From Stictocephala bisonia (taxonomy: Eukaryota; Arthropoda; Insecta; Hemiptera; Membracidae): 64,000 nucleotides of DNA. Numbering within the stretch: position 1 is the first letter of the stretch; every line of letters begins with the position of its first letter. This document shows, one piece after another, positions 21,901 to 33,854 of this stretch. The stretch covers positions 9,118,211-9,182,210 of the forward strand of contig JAQJVL010000001.1 in NCBI GenBank assembly GCA_035578905.1, written 5' to 3'. A program made the translations under genes and the position numbers. Under the pieces are notes generated by a model. That model made no database searches and was not told where the DNA came from. It worked only from the letters and a program-made list of their open reading frames with translations.

Positions 21901-24900
21901 AAGTAGAGTCAGATACTAAGTAGGGTCAGATACTAAGTAGGGTCAGATACTAAGTAGGGTCAGATACTAAGTAGGGTCAGATACTAAGTAGGGTCAGATA
22001 CTAAGTAGGGTCAGATATTAAGTAGAGTCATATACTAAATAGGGTCAGATACTAAGTAGTGTCAGATACTAATTAGGGTCAGATATTAAGTAGAGTCATA
22101 TACTAAATAGGGTCAGATACTAAGTAGTGTCAGATACTATGTAGGGTCAGATATTAAGTAGAATCATATACTAAATAGGGTCAGATACTAAGTAGTGTCA
22201 GATACTAAGTAGGGTCAGATACTATGTAGGGTCAGATATTAAGTAGAGTCATATACTAAATAGGGTCAGATACTAAGTAGTGTCAGATACTAATTAGGGT
22301 CAGATATTAAGTAGAGTCATATACTAAGTAGGGTCAGATACTAAGTAGGGTCAGATACTAAGTAGGGTCAGATACTATGTAGGGTCAGATATTAAGTAGA
22401 GTCATATACTACGTAGGGTCAGATACTAAGTAGGGTCAGATACTATGTAGCGTCAGATATTAAGTAGAGTCATATACTAAATAGGGTCAGATACTAAGTA
22501 GTGTCAAATACTAAGTAGGGTCAGATACTATGTAGGGTCAGATGTTAAGTAGAGTCATATACTAAATAGGGTCAGATACTATGTAGGGTCAGATATTAAG
22601 TAGAGTCATATACTAAATAGGGTCAGATACTAAGTAGTGTCAGATACTAAGTAGGGTCATATACTATGTAGGGTCAGATATTAGGTAGAGTCATATACTA
22701 AATAGGGTCAGATACTAAGTAGTGTCAAATACTAAGTAGGGTCAGATACTATGTAGGATCAGATAATAAGTAGAGTCATATACTAAGTAGGGTCAGATAC
22801 TAAGTAGGGTCAGATATTAAGTAGAGTCATATACTAAATAGGGTCAGATACTAAGTAGTGTCAGATACTAAGTAGGGTCAGATACTATGTAGGGTCATAT
22901 ATTAAGTAGAGTAATATACTAAATAGGGTCAGATACTAAGTAGTGTCAGATACTAAGTAGGGTCAGATACTATGTAGGGTCAGATATTAAGTAGAGTCAT
23001 ATACTAAATAGGGTCAGATACTAAGTAGTGTCAGATACTAAGTAGGGTCAGATACTATGTAGGGTCAGATATTAAGTAGAGTCATATACTAAGTAGGGTC
23101 AGATACTAAGTAGGGTCAGATACTATGTAGGGTCAGATATTAAGTAGAGTCATATACTAAGTAGGGCCAGATACTATGTAGGGTCAGATACTAAGTAGGG
23201 TCAGATACTATGTAGGGTCAGATACTATGTAGGGTCAGATATTAGGTAGAGTCATATACTAAGTAGGGTCAGATACTATGTAGGGTCAGATATTAAGTAG
23301 AGTCATATACTAAATAGGGTCAGATACTAAGTAGTGTCAGATAATAACTAGCGTTAGATACTAAGTAGGGTCAGATACTAAGTAGGGTCAGATACTATGT
23401 AGGGTCGGATATTAAGTAGAGTCATATACTAAGTAGGGTCAGATACTAAGTAGGGTCAGATACTAAGTAGGGTCAGATACTATGTAGGGTCGGATATTAA
23501 GTAGAGTCATATACTAAATTGGGTCAGATACTAAGTAGGGTCAGATACTAAGTAGGGTCAGATACTAAGTAGGGTCAGATACTTAGTAGGGTCAGATACT
23601 ATGTAGAGTCATATACTAAGTAGGGTCAGATACTATGTAGGGTCAGATATTAAGTAGAGTCATATACTAAATAGGGTCAGATACTAAGTAGTGTCAGATA
23701 CTAAGTAGGGTCAGATACTATGTAGGGTCGGATATTAAGTAGAGTCATATACTAAATAGGGTCAGATACTAAGTAGTGTCAGATACTAACTAGCGTTAGA
23801 TACTAAGTAGGGTCAGATACTAAGTAGGGTCAGATACTATGTAGGGTCAGATATTAAGTAGAGTCATATACTAAGTAGGGTCAGATACTAAGTAGTGTCA
23901 GATACTAACTAGCGTTAGATACTAAGTAGGGTCAGATACTAAGTAGGGTCAGATACTATGTAGGGTCGGATATTAAGTAGAGTCATATACTAAATAGGGT
24001 CAGATACTAAGTAGTGTCAGATAATAACTAGCGTTAGATACTAAGTAGGGTCAGATACTAAGTAGGGTCAGATACTATGTAGGGTCGGATATTAAGTAGA
24101 GTCATATACTAAGTAGGGTCAGATACTAAGTAGGGTCAGATACTAACTAGCGTTAGATACTAAGTAGGGTCAGATACTAAGTAGGGTCAGATACTATGTA
24201 GGGTCGGATATTAAGTAGAGTCATATACTAAGTAGGGTCAGATACTAAGTAGGGTCAGATACTAACTAGCGTTAGATACTAAGTAGGGTCAGATACTAAG
24301 TAGGGTCAGATACTATGTAGGGTCAGATAATAAGTAGAGTCATATACTAAATAGGGTCAGATACTAAGTAGTGTCAGATACTAAGTAGGGTCAGATACTA
24401 TGTAGGGTCGAATATTAAGTAGAGTCATATACTAAATAGGGTCAGATACTAAGTAGTGTCAGATACTAAGTAGGGTCAGATACTATGTAGGGTCAGATAT
24501 TAAGTAGAGTCATATACTAAGTAGGGTCAGATACTAGGTAAAGTCAGATACTATGTAGGGTCAGATACTAAGTAGGGTCAGATACTATGTAGGGTCGGAT
24601 ACTAAGTAGGGTCAGATACTATGTAGGGTCGGATATTAAGTAGAGTCATATACTAAATAGGGTCAGATACTAAGTAGTGTCAGATACTAACTAGCGTTAG
24701 ATACTAAGTAGGGTCAGATACTAAGTAGGGTCAGATACTATGTAGGGTCGGATATTAAGTAGAGTCATATACTAAGTAGGGTCAGATACTAAGTAGGGTC
24801 AGATACTAACTAGCGTTAGATACTAAGTAGGGTCAGATACTAAGTAGGGTCAGATACTATGTAGGGTCAGAGATTAAGTAGAGTCATATACTAAATAGGG

Positions 24901-26700
24901 TCAGATACTAAGTAGTGTCAGATACTAAGTCGGGTCAGATACTATGTAGGGTCGGATATTAAGTAGAGTCATATACTAAATAGGGTCAGATACTATAGTG
25001 TCAGATACTAAGTAGGGTCAGATACTATGTAAGGTCAGATATTAAGTAGAGTCAGATACTAAGTAGGGTCAGATACTAAGTAGGGTCAGATACTATGTAG
25101 GGTCAGATATTAAGTAGAGTCAGATACTAAGTAGGGTCAGATACTAAGTAGGGTCAGATACTAAGTAGGGTCAGATACTATGTAGGGTCGGATATTAAGT
25201 AGAGTCATATACTAAATAGGGTCAGATACTAAGTAGTGTCAGATACTAAGTAGGGTCAGATACTATGTAGGGTCAGATATTAAGTAGAGTCAGATACTAA
25301 GTAGGGTCAGATACTAAGTAGTGTCAGATACTAAGTAGGGTCAGATACTATGTAGGGTCAAATATTAAGTAGAGTCAGATACTAAGTAGGGTCAGATACT
25401 AAGTAGGGTCAGATACTAAGTAGGGTCAGATACTAAGTAGGGTCAGATACTAAGTAGGGTCAGATACTAAGTAGGGTCAGATATTAAGTAGAGTCATATA
25501 CTAAATAGGGTCAGATACTAAGTAGTGTCAGATACTATGTAGGGTCAGATATTAAGTAGAATCATATACTAAATAGGGTCAGATACTAAGTAGTGTCAGA
25601 TACTAAGTAGGGTCAGATACTATGTAGGGTCAGATATTAAGTAGAGTCATATACTCAATATGGTCAGATACTAAGTAGTGTCAGATACTAATTAGGGTCA
25701 GATATTAAGTAGAGTCATATACTAAGTAGGGTCAGATACTAAGTAGTGTCAGATACTAAGTAGGGTCAGATACTATGTAGGGTCAGATATTAAGTAGAGT
25801 CATATACTACGTAGGGTCAGATACTAAGTATGGTCAGATACTATGTAGGGTCAGATATTAAGAAGAGTCATATACTAAATAGGGTCAGATACTAAGTAGT
25901 GTCAAATACTAGGTAGGGTCAGATACTATGTAGGGTCAGATATTAAGTAGAGTCATATACTAAATAGGGTCAGATACTATGTAGGGTCAGATATTAAGTA
26001 GAGTCATATACTAAATAGGGTCAGATACTAAGTAGTGTCAGATACTAAGTAGGGTCATATACTATGTAGGGTCAGATATTAAGTAGAGTCATATACTAAA
26101 TAGGGTAGATACTAAGTAGTGTCAAATACTAAGTAGGGTCAGATACTATGTAGGGTCAGATATTAAGTAGAGTCATATACTAAGTAGGGTCAGATACTAA
26201 GTAGGGTCAGATACTAAGTAGGGTCAGATATTAAGTAGAGTCATATACTAAATAGGGTCAGATACTAAGTAGTGTCAGATACTAAGTAGGGTCAGATACT
26301 ATGTAGGGTCATATATTAAGTAGAGTAATATACTAAATAGGGTCAGATACTAAGTAGTGTCAGATACTAAGTAGGGTCAGATACTATGTAGGGTCAGATA
26401 TTAAGTAGATTCATATACTAAATAGGGTCAGATACTAAGTAGTGTCAGATACTAAGTAGGGTCAGATACTATGTAGGGTCAGATATTAAGTAGAGTCATA
26501 TACTAAGTAGGGTCAGATACTAAGTAGGGTCAGATACTAAGTAGGGTCAGAGACTATGTAGGGTCAGGTATTAAGTAGAGTCATATAGTAAATAGGGTCA
26601 GATACTAAGTAGTGTCAGGTACTAAGTAGGGTTAGATACTATGTAGGGTCAGATATTAAGTAGAGTCATATACTAAGTAGGGTCAGATACTAAGTAGGGT
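18903..26700. repeat. Higher-order-repeat portion of the 17-bp satellite
   Basis: Monomer variants follow the order tatgtagggtc, gatattaagtagagtca, tatactaaatagggtca, tagtgtca, (aactagcgtta), then one or two standard monomers. This gives higher-order units of five monomers (85 bp) or seven monomers (119 bp) that alternate along the array. The seven-monomer form with the aactagcgtta variant dominates around 19.1-20.8 and 23.7-24.9 kb. The five-monomer form dominates around 22.1-23.1 and 25.5-26.5 kb. Confidence 0.85.
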
Positions 26701-26704
26701 CAGA

Positions 26705-28911
26705 TACTAGGCTAAGTAGGGTCAGATACTAAGTAGGGTCAGATACTAAGTAGGGTCAGATACTAAGTAGGGACAGATACTAAGTAGGGTCAGATACTAA
26801 ATAGGGTCAGATACTAAGTAGGGTCAGATACTAAGTAGGGAAAGATACTAAGTAGGGTTAGATACTAAGTAGGGTCAGATACTAAGTAGGGTCAGATACT
26901 ATGAAGGGTCAGATATTAAGTAGAGTCATATACTAAATAGGGTCAGATACTAAGTAGGGTCAGATACTAAATAGGGAAAGATACTAAGTAGGGTTAGATA
27001 CTAAGTAGGGTCAGATTCTAAGTAGGGTCAGATACTTAGTAGGGTCAGATACTAAGTAGGGTCAGATTCTAAGTAGGGTCAGATACTAAGTAGGGTCAGA
27101 TACTAAGTAGGGTCAGGTACTAAGTAGGGTCAGATACTAAGTAGGGTCAGATACTAAGTAGGGTCAGATACTAAGTAGGGTCAGATACTATGTAGGGTCA
27201 GATACTAAGTAGGGTCAGATACTAAGTAGGGTCAGATACTAAGTAGGGTCATTTTCTAAGTAGGGTCAGATACTAAGTAGGGTCAGGTACTAAGTAGGGT
27301 CAGATACTAAGTAGGGTCAGATACTAAGAAGGGTCAGATACTAAGTAGGGTCAGGTACTAAGTAGGGTCAGATACTAAGTAGGGTCAGATACTAAGTAGG
27401 GTCAGATACTAAGTAGGGTCAGATACTAAGTAGGTTCAGGTACTAAGTAGGGTCAGGTACTAAGTAGGGTCAGATACTAAGTAGGGTCAGATACTAAGTA
27501 GGGTCAGGTACTAAGTAGGGTCAGATACTAAGTAGGGTCAGATACTAAGTAGGGTCAGATACTAAGTAGGGTCAGATACTAAGTAGGGTCAGGTACTAAG
27601 TAGGGTCAGATACTAAGTAGGGTCAGATACTAAGTAGGGTCAGATACTAAGTAGGGTCAGGTACTAAGTAGGGTCAGATACTAAGTAGGGTCAGATACTA
27701 AGTAGGGTCAGATACTAAGTAGGGTCAGATACTAAGTAGGGTCAGGTACTAAGTAGGGTCAGATACTAAGTAGGGTCAGATACTGAGTAGGGTCAGATAC
27801 TAAGTAGGGTCAGGTATTAAGTAGGGTCAGATACTATGTAGGGTCAGGTACTAAGTAGGGTCAGATATTAAGTAGGGTCAGGTACTAAGTAGGGTCAGAT
27901 ACTAAGTAGGGTCAGATTCTAAGTAGGGTCAGATACTAAGTAGGGTCAGATATTAAGTAGAGTCAGATACTAAGTAGGGTCAGGTACTAAGTAGGGTCAG
28001 ATTCTAAGTAGGGTCAGGTACTAAGTAGGGTCAGATACTAAGTAGGGTAGATTCTAAGTAGGGTCAGATACTAAGTAGGGTCAGGTACTAAGTAGGGTCA
28101 GATACTAAGTAGGGTCAGATACTAAGTAGAGTCAGATACTAAGTAGGGTCAGGTACTAAGTAGGGTCAGATACTAAGTAGGGTCAGGTACTAAGTAGGGT
28201 CAGATACTAAGTAGGGTCAGATTCTAAGTAGGGTCAGATACTAAGTAGGGTCAGATATTAAGTAGAGTCAGATACTAAGTAGGGTCAGGTACTAAGTAGG
28301 GTCAGATACTAAGTAGGGTCAGATACTAAGTAGGGTCAGATACTAAGTAGGGTCAGGTACTAAGTAGGGTCAGATACTAAGTAGGGTCAGGTACTAAGTA
28401 GGGTCAGATACTAAGTAGGGTCAGATTCTAAGTAGGGTCAGATACTAAGTAGGGTCAGATATTAAGTAGAGTCAGATACTAAGTAGGGTCAGGTACTAAG
28501 TAGGGTCAGATACTAAGTAGGGTCAGATTCTAAGTAGGGTCAGGTACTAAGTAGGGTCAGATACTAAGTAGGGTCAGATACTAAGTAGGGTCAGATTCTA
28601 AGTAGGGTCAGGTACTAAGTAGGGTCAGATACTAAGTAGGGTCAGATACTAAGTAGGGTCAGGTACTAAGTAGGGTCAGATACTAAGTAGGGTCATGTAC
28701 TAAGTAGGGTCAGATACTAAGTAGGGTCAGATACTAGGCTAAGTAGGGTCAGATACTAAGTAGGGTCAGGTACTAAATAGAGTCAGATCCTAAGTAGGGT
28801 CAGATACTAAGTAGGGTCAGATACTAGGCTAAGTAGGGTCAGATTCTAAGTAGGGTCAGATACTAAGTAGGGTCAGGTACTATGTAGGGTCAGGTACTAA
28901 ATAGGGTACTT
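26705..28911. repeat. Monomeric portion of the 17-bp satellite
   Basis: After a small insertion (gatactaggctaagtaggg near 26705) the higher-order order disappears. The array becomes mostly standard gatactaagtagggtca monomers mixed with the variants ggtactaagtagggtca and gattctaagtagggtca, which are rare or absent to the left. The same ggct insertion recurs near 28735 and 28825, close to the right edge. The two parts of the array therefore have different recent histories. Confidence 0.85.
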
Positions 28912-29796
28912 TAGGATTAGTTGTAAGGAATGGCATATTGGCCCTAAATTCGCCATTTTGTCAATATTACTATTTGCAAATAAAGACTTTTATTATTAAG
29001 CACATAAATCACAAAAATTAAATTGATATGCTAAGCTTTTAACATTCGCCACTTTAATACCTACAAAATAACATATCAAGCAGAATTTTATCGGAAATAG
29101 GTACATACAAATCTGATTATCCGTTTAAAATTGACTTATAGATTACATAGCCAAGGTGGCCGAATGTTTTTAAACGTATAGTACATAAAGGAGAAAAACA
29201 ACCACATCAACAATTTTAGGTTCTTTTAAAATTATATGAATTGATATGTTAATGTAAGCTGACATTTAACAATGGCTGAACATTTTCTGTATTGTTTTTC
29301 GTGTAATATTTAAATATACACATTTGGAAATATAACTTTATTGAAGAAACTTGCGAATTCCGTTCCTGTACATGTCCTAAGCTTGTTTCTCAACCTCGGC
29401 ACCATTATTTTTTTGGTTGCTTGCGCAAAAATGCTGTCTCCTCTTTCCTGTCAACTGACCTTTGACCTATTATTTATGTCTATATGACGAGTACATCATA
29501 ACTTTCAGACAAGGAAAAAGTAAATGGGTTACTACTGTTACATTCAGCAATATGTTAGTTATGGCATTGGTGCTTTGAATCAATGCATGTTGCTCAACAA
29601 CAAAGTGGCTATATTTGAATAACTCAATTTATTGAAGCCCTGTTCTTCTTTTTGAGAATTGCTAAGAGTCACGTGTCTCTCATCGCATATTAAACACAGC
29701 AGGCTGTAGTGGCCAAGGTTCGAATCCCAAATAAAGTTCATGTTCAGGCTTTCATCTCATTCAATCCATTAACTAAAATTGAACAAAAATTTCACT
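28912..29796. other. Non-coding, nothing firm
   Basis: A weak inverted pair (aacattcgccactt near 29040 and aaggtggccgaatgttt near 29153) could be the ends of a decayed ~135-bp element. ggttcgaatccc near 29718 resembles a tRNA B box but lacks a convincing A box. Confidence 0.4.
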
Positions 29797-29995
29797 ATTG
29801 CCAATTAACGTCATGGTTCATTATGTACCACTAGTGTGTCCTAGTTATTGCCAGCTAACTACATGGTTCATTATGCTATCTCCACTAGTGTGTCCTAGTT
29901 ATTGCCAGTTGACTACATGGTTCATGATGTTATCTTCACTAGTGTTTTTTAGTTATTGCCACTTTGCCTCGAGGTTTGTTGTGCTCTCTCCAATA
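29797..29995. repeat. 54-bp tandem repeat, four units
   Basis: attgccag/attgccaa starts units near 29797, 29847, 29901 and 29955 (spacings 50, 54, 54), each with acatggttcatt and cactagtgtgtcctagtt blocks. The last unit is strongly diverged. The 88-codon frame is repeat-derived. Confidence 0.8.
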
Positions 29996-30117
29996 GACGG
30001 TCCATTTGTAACATCTTTTGTATCATTTTCACTGTGTGACTATTCTCATGTTGTTATCTTGTAACAAATCAGTACTAAACTTTGTTGTTCACTACTAGTG
30101 AAGATTATTGATTGGTA

Positions 30118-31060
30118 TATAAGTATGATGATGTCTGTATACTACACATTGGATTATAAGAGTCAAAACGACTCTGTATTAAACAAGTGAATAAAAGAGA
30201 GAAGATGACTGTGTACTACAAATGTGATGTAAGAGTTAAAATGACTACAGATGTAACGTAAGAGTGACTATGTACTACAGATGTGATGTAAGAGTGAAGA
30301 TGTCTGTATACTACAAATGTGAATGTAAGAGTGAAGATGTATGTGTACTACAAATGTGAATGTAAGAGTGAAGATATCTGTGCACTACTAATGTTAATGT
30401 AAAAGTGAAGATGTCTGTTTACTACAAATGTGAATGTAAGAGTGAAGATGTCTGTGTACTACAAATGTGAATGTAAGTGAAGATATCTGTGCACTACTAA
30501 TGTGAATGTAAGAGTGAAGATATCTGTGCACTACTAATGTGAATGTAAGAGTGAAGATGTCTGTGTACTACAAATGTGAATGTAAGAGTGAAGATGTCTG
30601 TGTACTACAAATGTGAATGTAAGAGTGAAGATGTCTGTTTACTACAAATGTGAATGTAAGAGTGAAGATGTCTGTGTACTACAAATGTGAATGTAAGAGT
30701 GAAGATATCTGTGCACTACTAATGTGAATGTAAGAGTGAAGATGTCTGTTTACTACTAATGTTAATGTAAGAGTGAAGATGTCTGTTTACTACAAATGTG
30801 AATGTAAGAGTGAAGATGTCTGTGTACTACAAATGTGAATGTAAGAGTGAAGATATCTGTGCACTACTAATGTGAATGTAAGAGTGAAGATGTCTGTGTA
30901 CTACAAATGTGAATGTAAGAGTGAAGATATCTGTGCACTACTAATATGAATGTAAGAGTTACTGTTCTACAAGTGTAATCGTAGTTTTGCAGACTGTTTA
31001 GTACAAGTGTGATCACTTTCACTTTATTGCAGTAGAATTGACTATGTAGTAAAAACATGT
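30118..31060. repeat. 37-bp tandem array, roughly 20 units
   Basis: Units of the form gtaagagtgaagatgtctgt followed by gtactacaaatgtgaat repeat at 37 bp, most regularly from about 30290 to 30960, with decayed units at both ends. Two main variants, gatgtctgtgtactacaaat and gatatctgtgcactactaat, are interspersed in a partly regular order. Confidence 0.92.
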
Positions 31061-32186
31061 AGAAGACTAAAACAACTCTAGAATATTTCCGAATTACGAA
31101 TAAACAATAAAAATCATATACATTGATATTCAGTCATAATGAAAGTTGTAGAAGAAGAAGTTATACATTAAACACAACCTGACTGTAACAGCATTCCTTT
31201 GGTCTTTACGTTTGCTCTAGCAGTCTCTGTTTATTGCTAATTTCAGTCTATGTTTATGGCATAGTTTAGGAGACAAAAAACAAACCACATCCTTAATCAC
31301 GTTAAAACTAATCTACTTGGAGGTCGAGACACGAAACACAAGTGTCGCAACATTAGGAAATAGCCACGTATGTAGTTGTGGAATGGATAGTCCCTTACTA
31401 CGAACGTCAAACTCTTTTACAAGACATTCACGTAGGTTAAAGTTATAATTGTGTATCAAGTATTTGATATGATTCATATAAAATATCATTAACAATCTTG
31501 ATACATAAAATTCCATCGTACCACTTGAGACAAAGACAATCACAGTGAACTATAAAACAATGGAAAGGTAGTTGAACACCTGACGAATGTAGTATTACGG
31601 AACCTTGTCTTCATTAACAATAACATGTGTTACTACAGAATTAAAAAAAATAAACAAACGTCAATCTACACATGTTGAGTAGAATAAATGTAGCCAACTG
31701 TCGGCGAAGGTTTTATGTGCACCTGAGTTGAAGGTTGTTTATTGAGAAACTAAACGGCATATTACAATTCCACTCTCGTCATTGTTTTCCTCATTTAATT
31801 TTACTTTAATGTGTGTATCACATTTTTAAATTGTATTTTAACTATTATAATTCCTAATTTCAAACAAAAAAGTACCGAATTTTTTAAACTTTTCACTATG
31901 CATCAATTTTACATTTATATTTGTAAAAAGCCTGTAATTAAATCATATTAGATTTTAATACATGGTTCACAGAACATTTCTCTGTAGGTTTTATGAATTT
32001 CAGGTTTTACCTTTTCCAGATAAAAAAATTATCAATTTTCTGAAGCAACTTCTTCTTGGCTCCTAGATGTCTTAAAAGTAATTACTTGGTCGCGTTGAAA
32101 TTCTTGTAAAACCAATAGTCGAGATATATAACTTTAAAAAATGATAGTAAATACAGTGATTTAAAATTGTTTTGGGGCTTTTCCGT
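31061..32186. other. Non-coding, nothing recognised
   Basis: AT-rich sequence. The 76-codon minus-strand frame at 31313-31543 has no identifiable domain. Confidence 0.5.
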
Positions 32187-32188
32187 TT

Positions 32189-32511
32189 ATTCACTACCAC
32201 TACTTTTTCTATTACTTCACTACCACATATTTTTTTAATCTCAATTACGGTTAGGTTAGGTTAAGTGGCTACTAAAGTTTATCACAAATTAGTAAATCCA
32301 ACGATTGACTTGCCGCCTAATGCACTCTCCGTGTGTAAGTTCTTGGAAAGCGATAATATAAGGCCAGTGATATCGGATTCCTGGCGGATAAGGAATTAAA
32401 AATGATTGAGAGTGGAAGTAAAAATGATTGGGGAATAGTTTTTAGAGAAATAGAATATTTATCAAGTGGTAGTGGATTAATGGAAACAAAAAAAAAGTAG
32501 TGGTAGTGAAT
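32189..32511. mobile_element. 323-bp MITE 'ATTCACTACCACTAC', copy 1
   Basis: The ends attcactaccactacttttt and aaaaagtagtggtagtgaat are inverted repeats, and each is followed by a second inner copy of the same motif (ttcactaccac, gtggtagtgga). A second element of exactly the same length is at 42101-42423, with long shared interior blocks such as agttcttggaaagcgata and gatatcggattcct. TTA flanks this copy on both sides (32187-32189 and 32511-32513), which would fit a PIF/Harbinger-type 3-bp duplication. The interior includes ggttaggttagg, resembling the insect TTAGG telomere unit, probably by chance. Confidence 0.85.
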
Positions 32512-32629
32512 TAATGTAAAAGATCCTTGATTTGTATTTGTACTATACACTGGAATTTTATTATACAGTATAATCCCAGACATTAGGGGTTTTTTTAGAA
32601 TCCTTTGGCCTGAGGATGTTTACGTGATT

Positions 32630-32830
32630 TCCGTGATCCGGTGGCGGTCTAAGTGTAGGGCTTCGTAAAAAAAAAAAAAAATAGAGAGTTAGAGATTAGC
32701 GTAGGTTCAAATCCTGACCTAGACTATTAGTTTTTTATCAGTACTATTCACCTTGTACTGTACTGGTTCGCCCCCCGTACTCTGCTTGATTAGTTCCTCG
32801 CACAGATCAATAGCCTACGGAAAATGGGTG
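32630..32830 (+). mobile_element. tRNA-derived SINE, family 2, copy 1
   Basis: An A-box-like gtggcggtctaagtgtaggg (32641-32660) and a B-box-like ggttcaaatcctg (32703-32715) are spaced as in tRNA-derived promoters, apart from an inserted A-run. The body (ttatcagtactattcacc, cttgtactgtactggttc) recurs at 33041-33160, and the promoter region at 42746-42820. Confidence 0.65.
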
Positions 32831-33040
32831 GATTAAGACTAAAATTGAGATCGGCCTTTGTTGCTAAAAAATATATATATTTATATATGTGTATTAGGAT
32901 TGTGCTGTGGACGTTTTCATTAGTTTTTTAATTATTTTTAACAACTCGTAATAAATTAGTAAAAAAAATACTGGCCCAATTACCATGAATACTCTACTTA
33001 CATAATTATTAGTAAAAGTTAAGATACATTGAGTCTTGTA

Positions 33041-33160
33041 CCTGAGTTAGAGATAGCGCAGGTTGGGATCCTGACCTTGACTGTTATTTTTTATCAGTAA
33101 TATTCACCTTGTACTGTACTAGTTCTCCCCTTACTCTGTCTGATAAGTTCTGAAAATGAG
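33041..33160 (+). mobile_element. tRNA-derived SINE, family 2, copy 2 (5'-truncated)
   Basis: cctgagttagagatagcgca runs into the B-box-like ggttgggatcctgacc. Then ttatcagtaatattcacc and cttgtactgtactagttc follow in parallel with copy 1 about 400 bp upstream. The A box is missing. Confidence 0.65.
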
Positions 33161-33854
33161 TATTGAAATCAATTCTGGAATAATGATTTTAAAGAAGATA
33201 AAAATACTCAAAATTAACTACAATGTTTATACAGTAAAAAACTGCATATTATTCTAATTAAAAAGAAGTCCTATATCTGTAATACTTTAAAATAATATGT
33301 GTCAAAAGAGCGAAACGCATTAATTGAGACGCGAAATTGAAAGCGAAACGCACGTTTTGTCTTTCTCCATATTTTTGAGATTATACGGACTGATGCCGGG
33401 TTATGTAAAGCTGCACATCAAAATTCCATTAAACCCTATATCTGCAAACAGTTAAAAAATACTAGGTTAAATTAAATTAAAAAGTATACCAACATTAACT
33501 GCTGAACTACTAGTAGATAGAGTAAACAAAGTTCAGAAATAGTTTCTAAGATCGAGTAGAAGGAGAGACGGTGGAGTTATCATTTGTGTTTACTTGTGCA
33601 ATTACACGGAAAATAGTTTCAATATATATAAGTGAAGTGTAATAAAAAGTCATGCCAAGTCAGACTAGATGTTCTTGAATGAAAGATTTGGATTGATCGT
33701 GCCAATAACTAAGAGTAAACTCAAATCTAGGTGACATTTCCATTACTATATTTGCATAGTCGATCTGAACATGGTTGCAACGACTGTAGAACGGCCTTCG
33801 GCGCGGCATAACAGTTACTAACTAACTGTACGTAACAAAGTGTTATTAAGGTCT
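33161..33854. other. Non-coding, nothing recognised
   Basis: AT-rich DNA between the SINE and the 76-bp array. Confidence 0.5.

Larger units (their letters stand above)
18903..28911. repeat. ~10-kb satellite of 17-bp monomers
   Basis: About 590 head-to-tail copies of gatactaagtagggtca and point variants, with very few length changes. Recurring variants are gatactatgtagggtc(a/g), gatattaagtagagtca, tatactaaatagggtca, gatactaagtagtgtca and gatactaactagcgtta. They appear in a fixed order and so define higher-order units. The 17-bp unit is not a multiple of three and contains TAG and TAA, so no protein can be encoded. There is no spacer variation, so it is not CRISPR-like. A role as pericentromeric or other heterochromatic satellite is inference. 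The whole array lies within the window, with defined edges on both sides. Confidence 0.98.

Noticed and set aside
18903..28911. Direct repeats as a CRISPR-like array
   Set aside because: There are no unique spacers; the 17-bp units are head to tail and the surroundings are eukaryotic transposons.
29038..29173. aacattcgccac / gtggccgaatgtt as ends of a small MITE
   Set aside because: The inverted match is short and imperfect, no target-site duplication was found, and no second copy is in the window.
32244..32262. ggttaggttagg as an interstitial insect telomere (TTAGG)n
   Set aside because: Only two to three units, located inside a MITE and partly shared by its second copy, so it belongs to the MITE.
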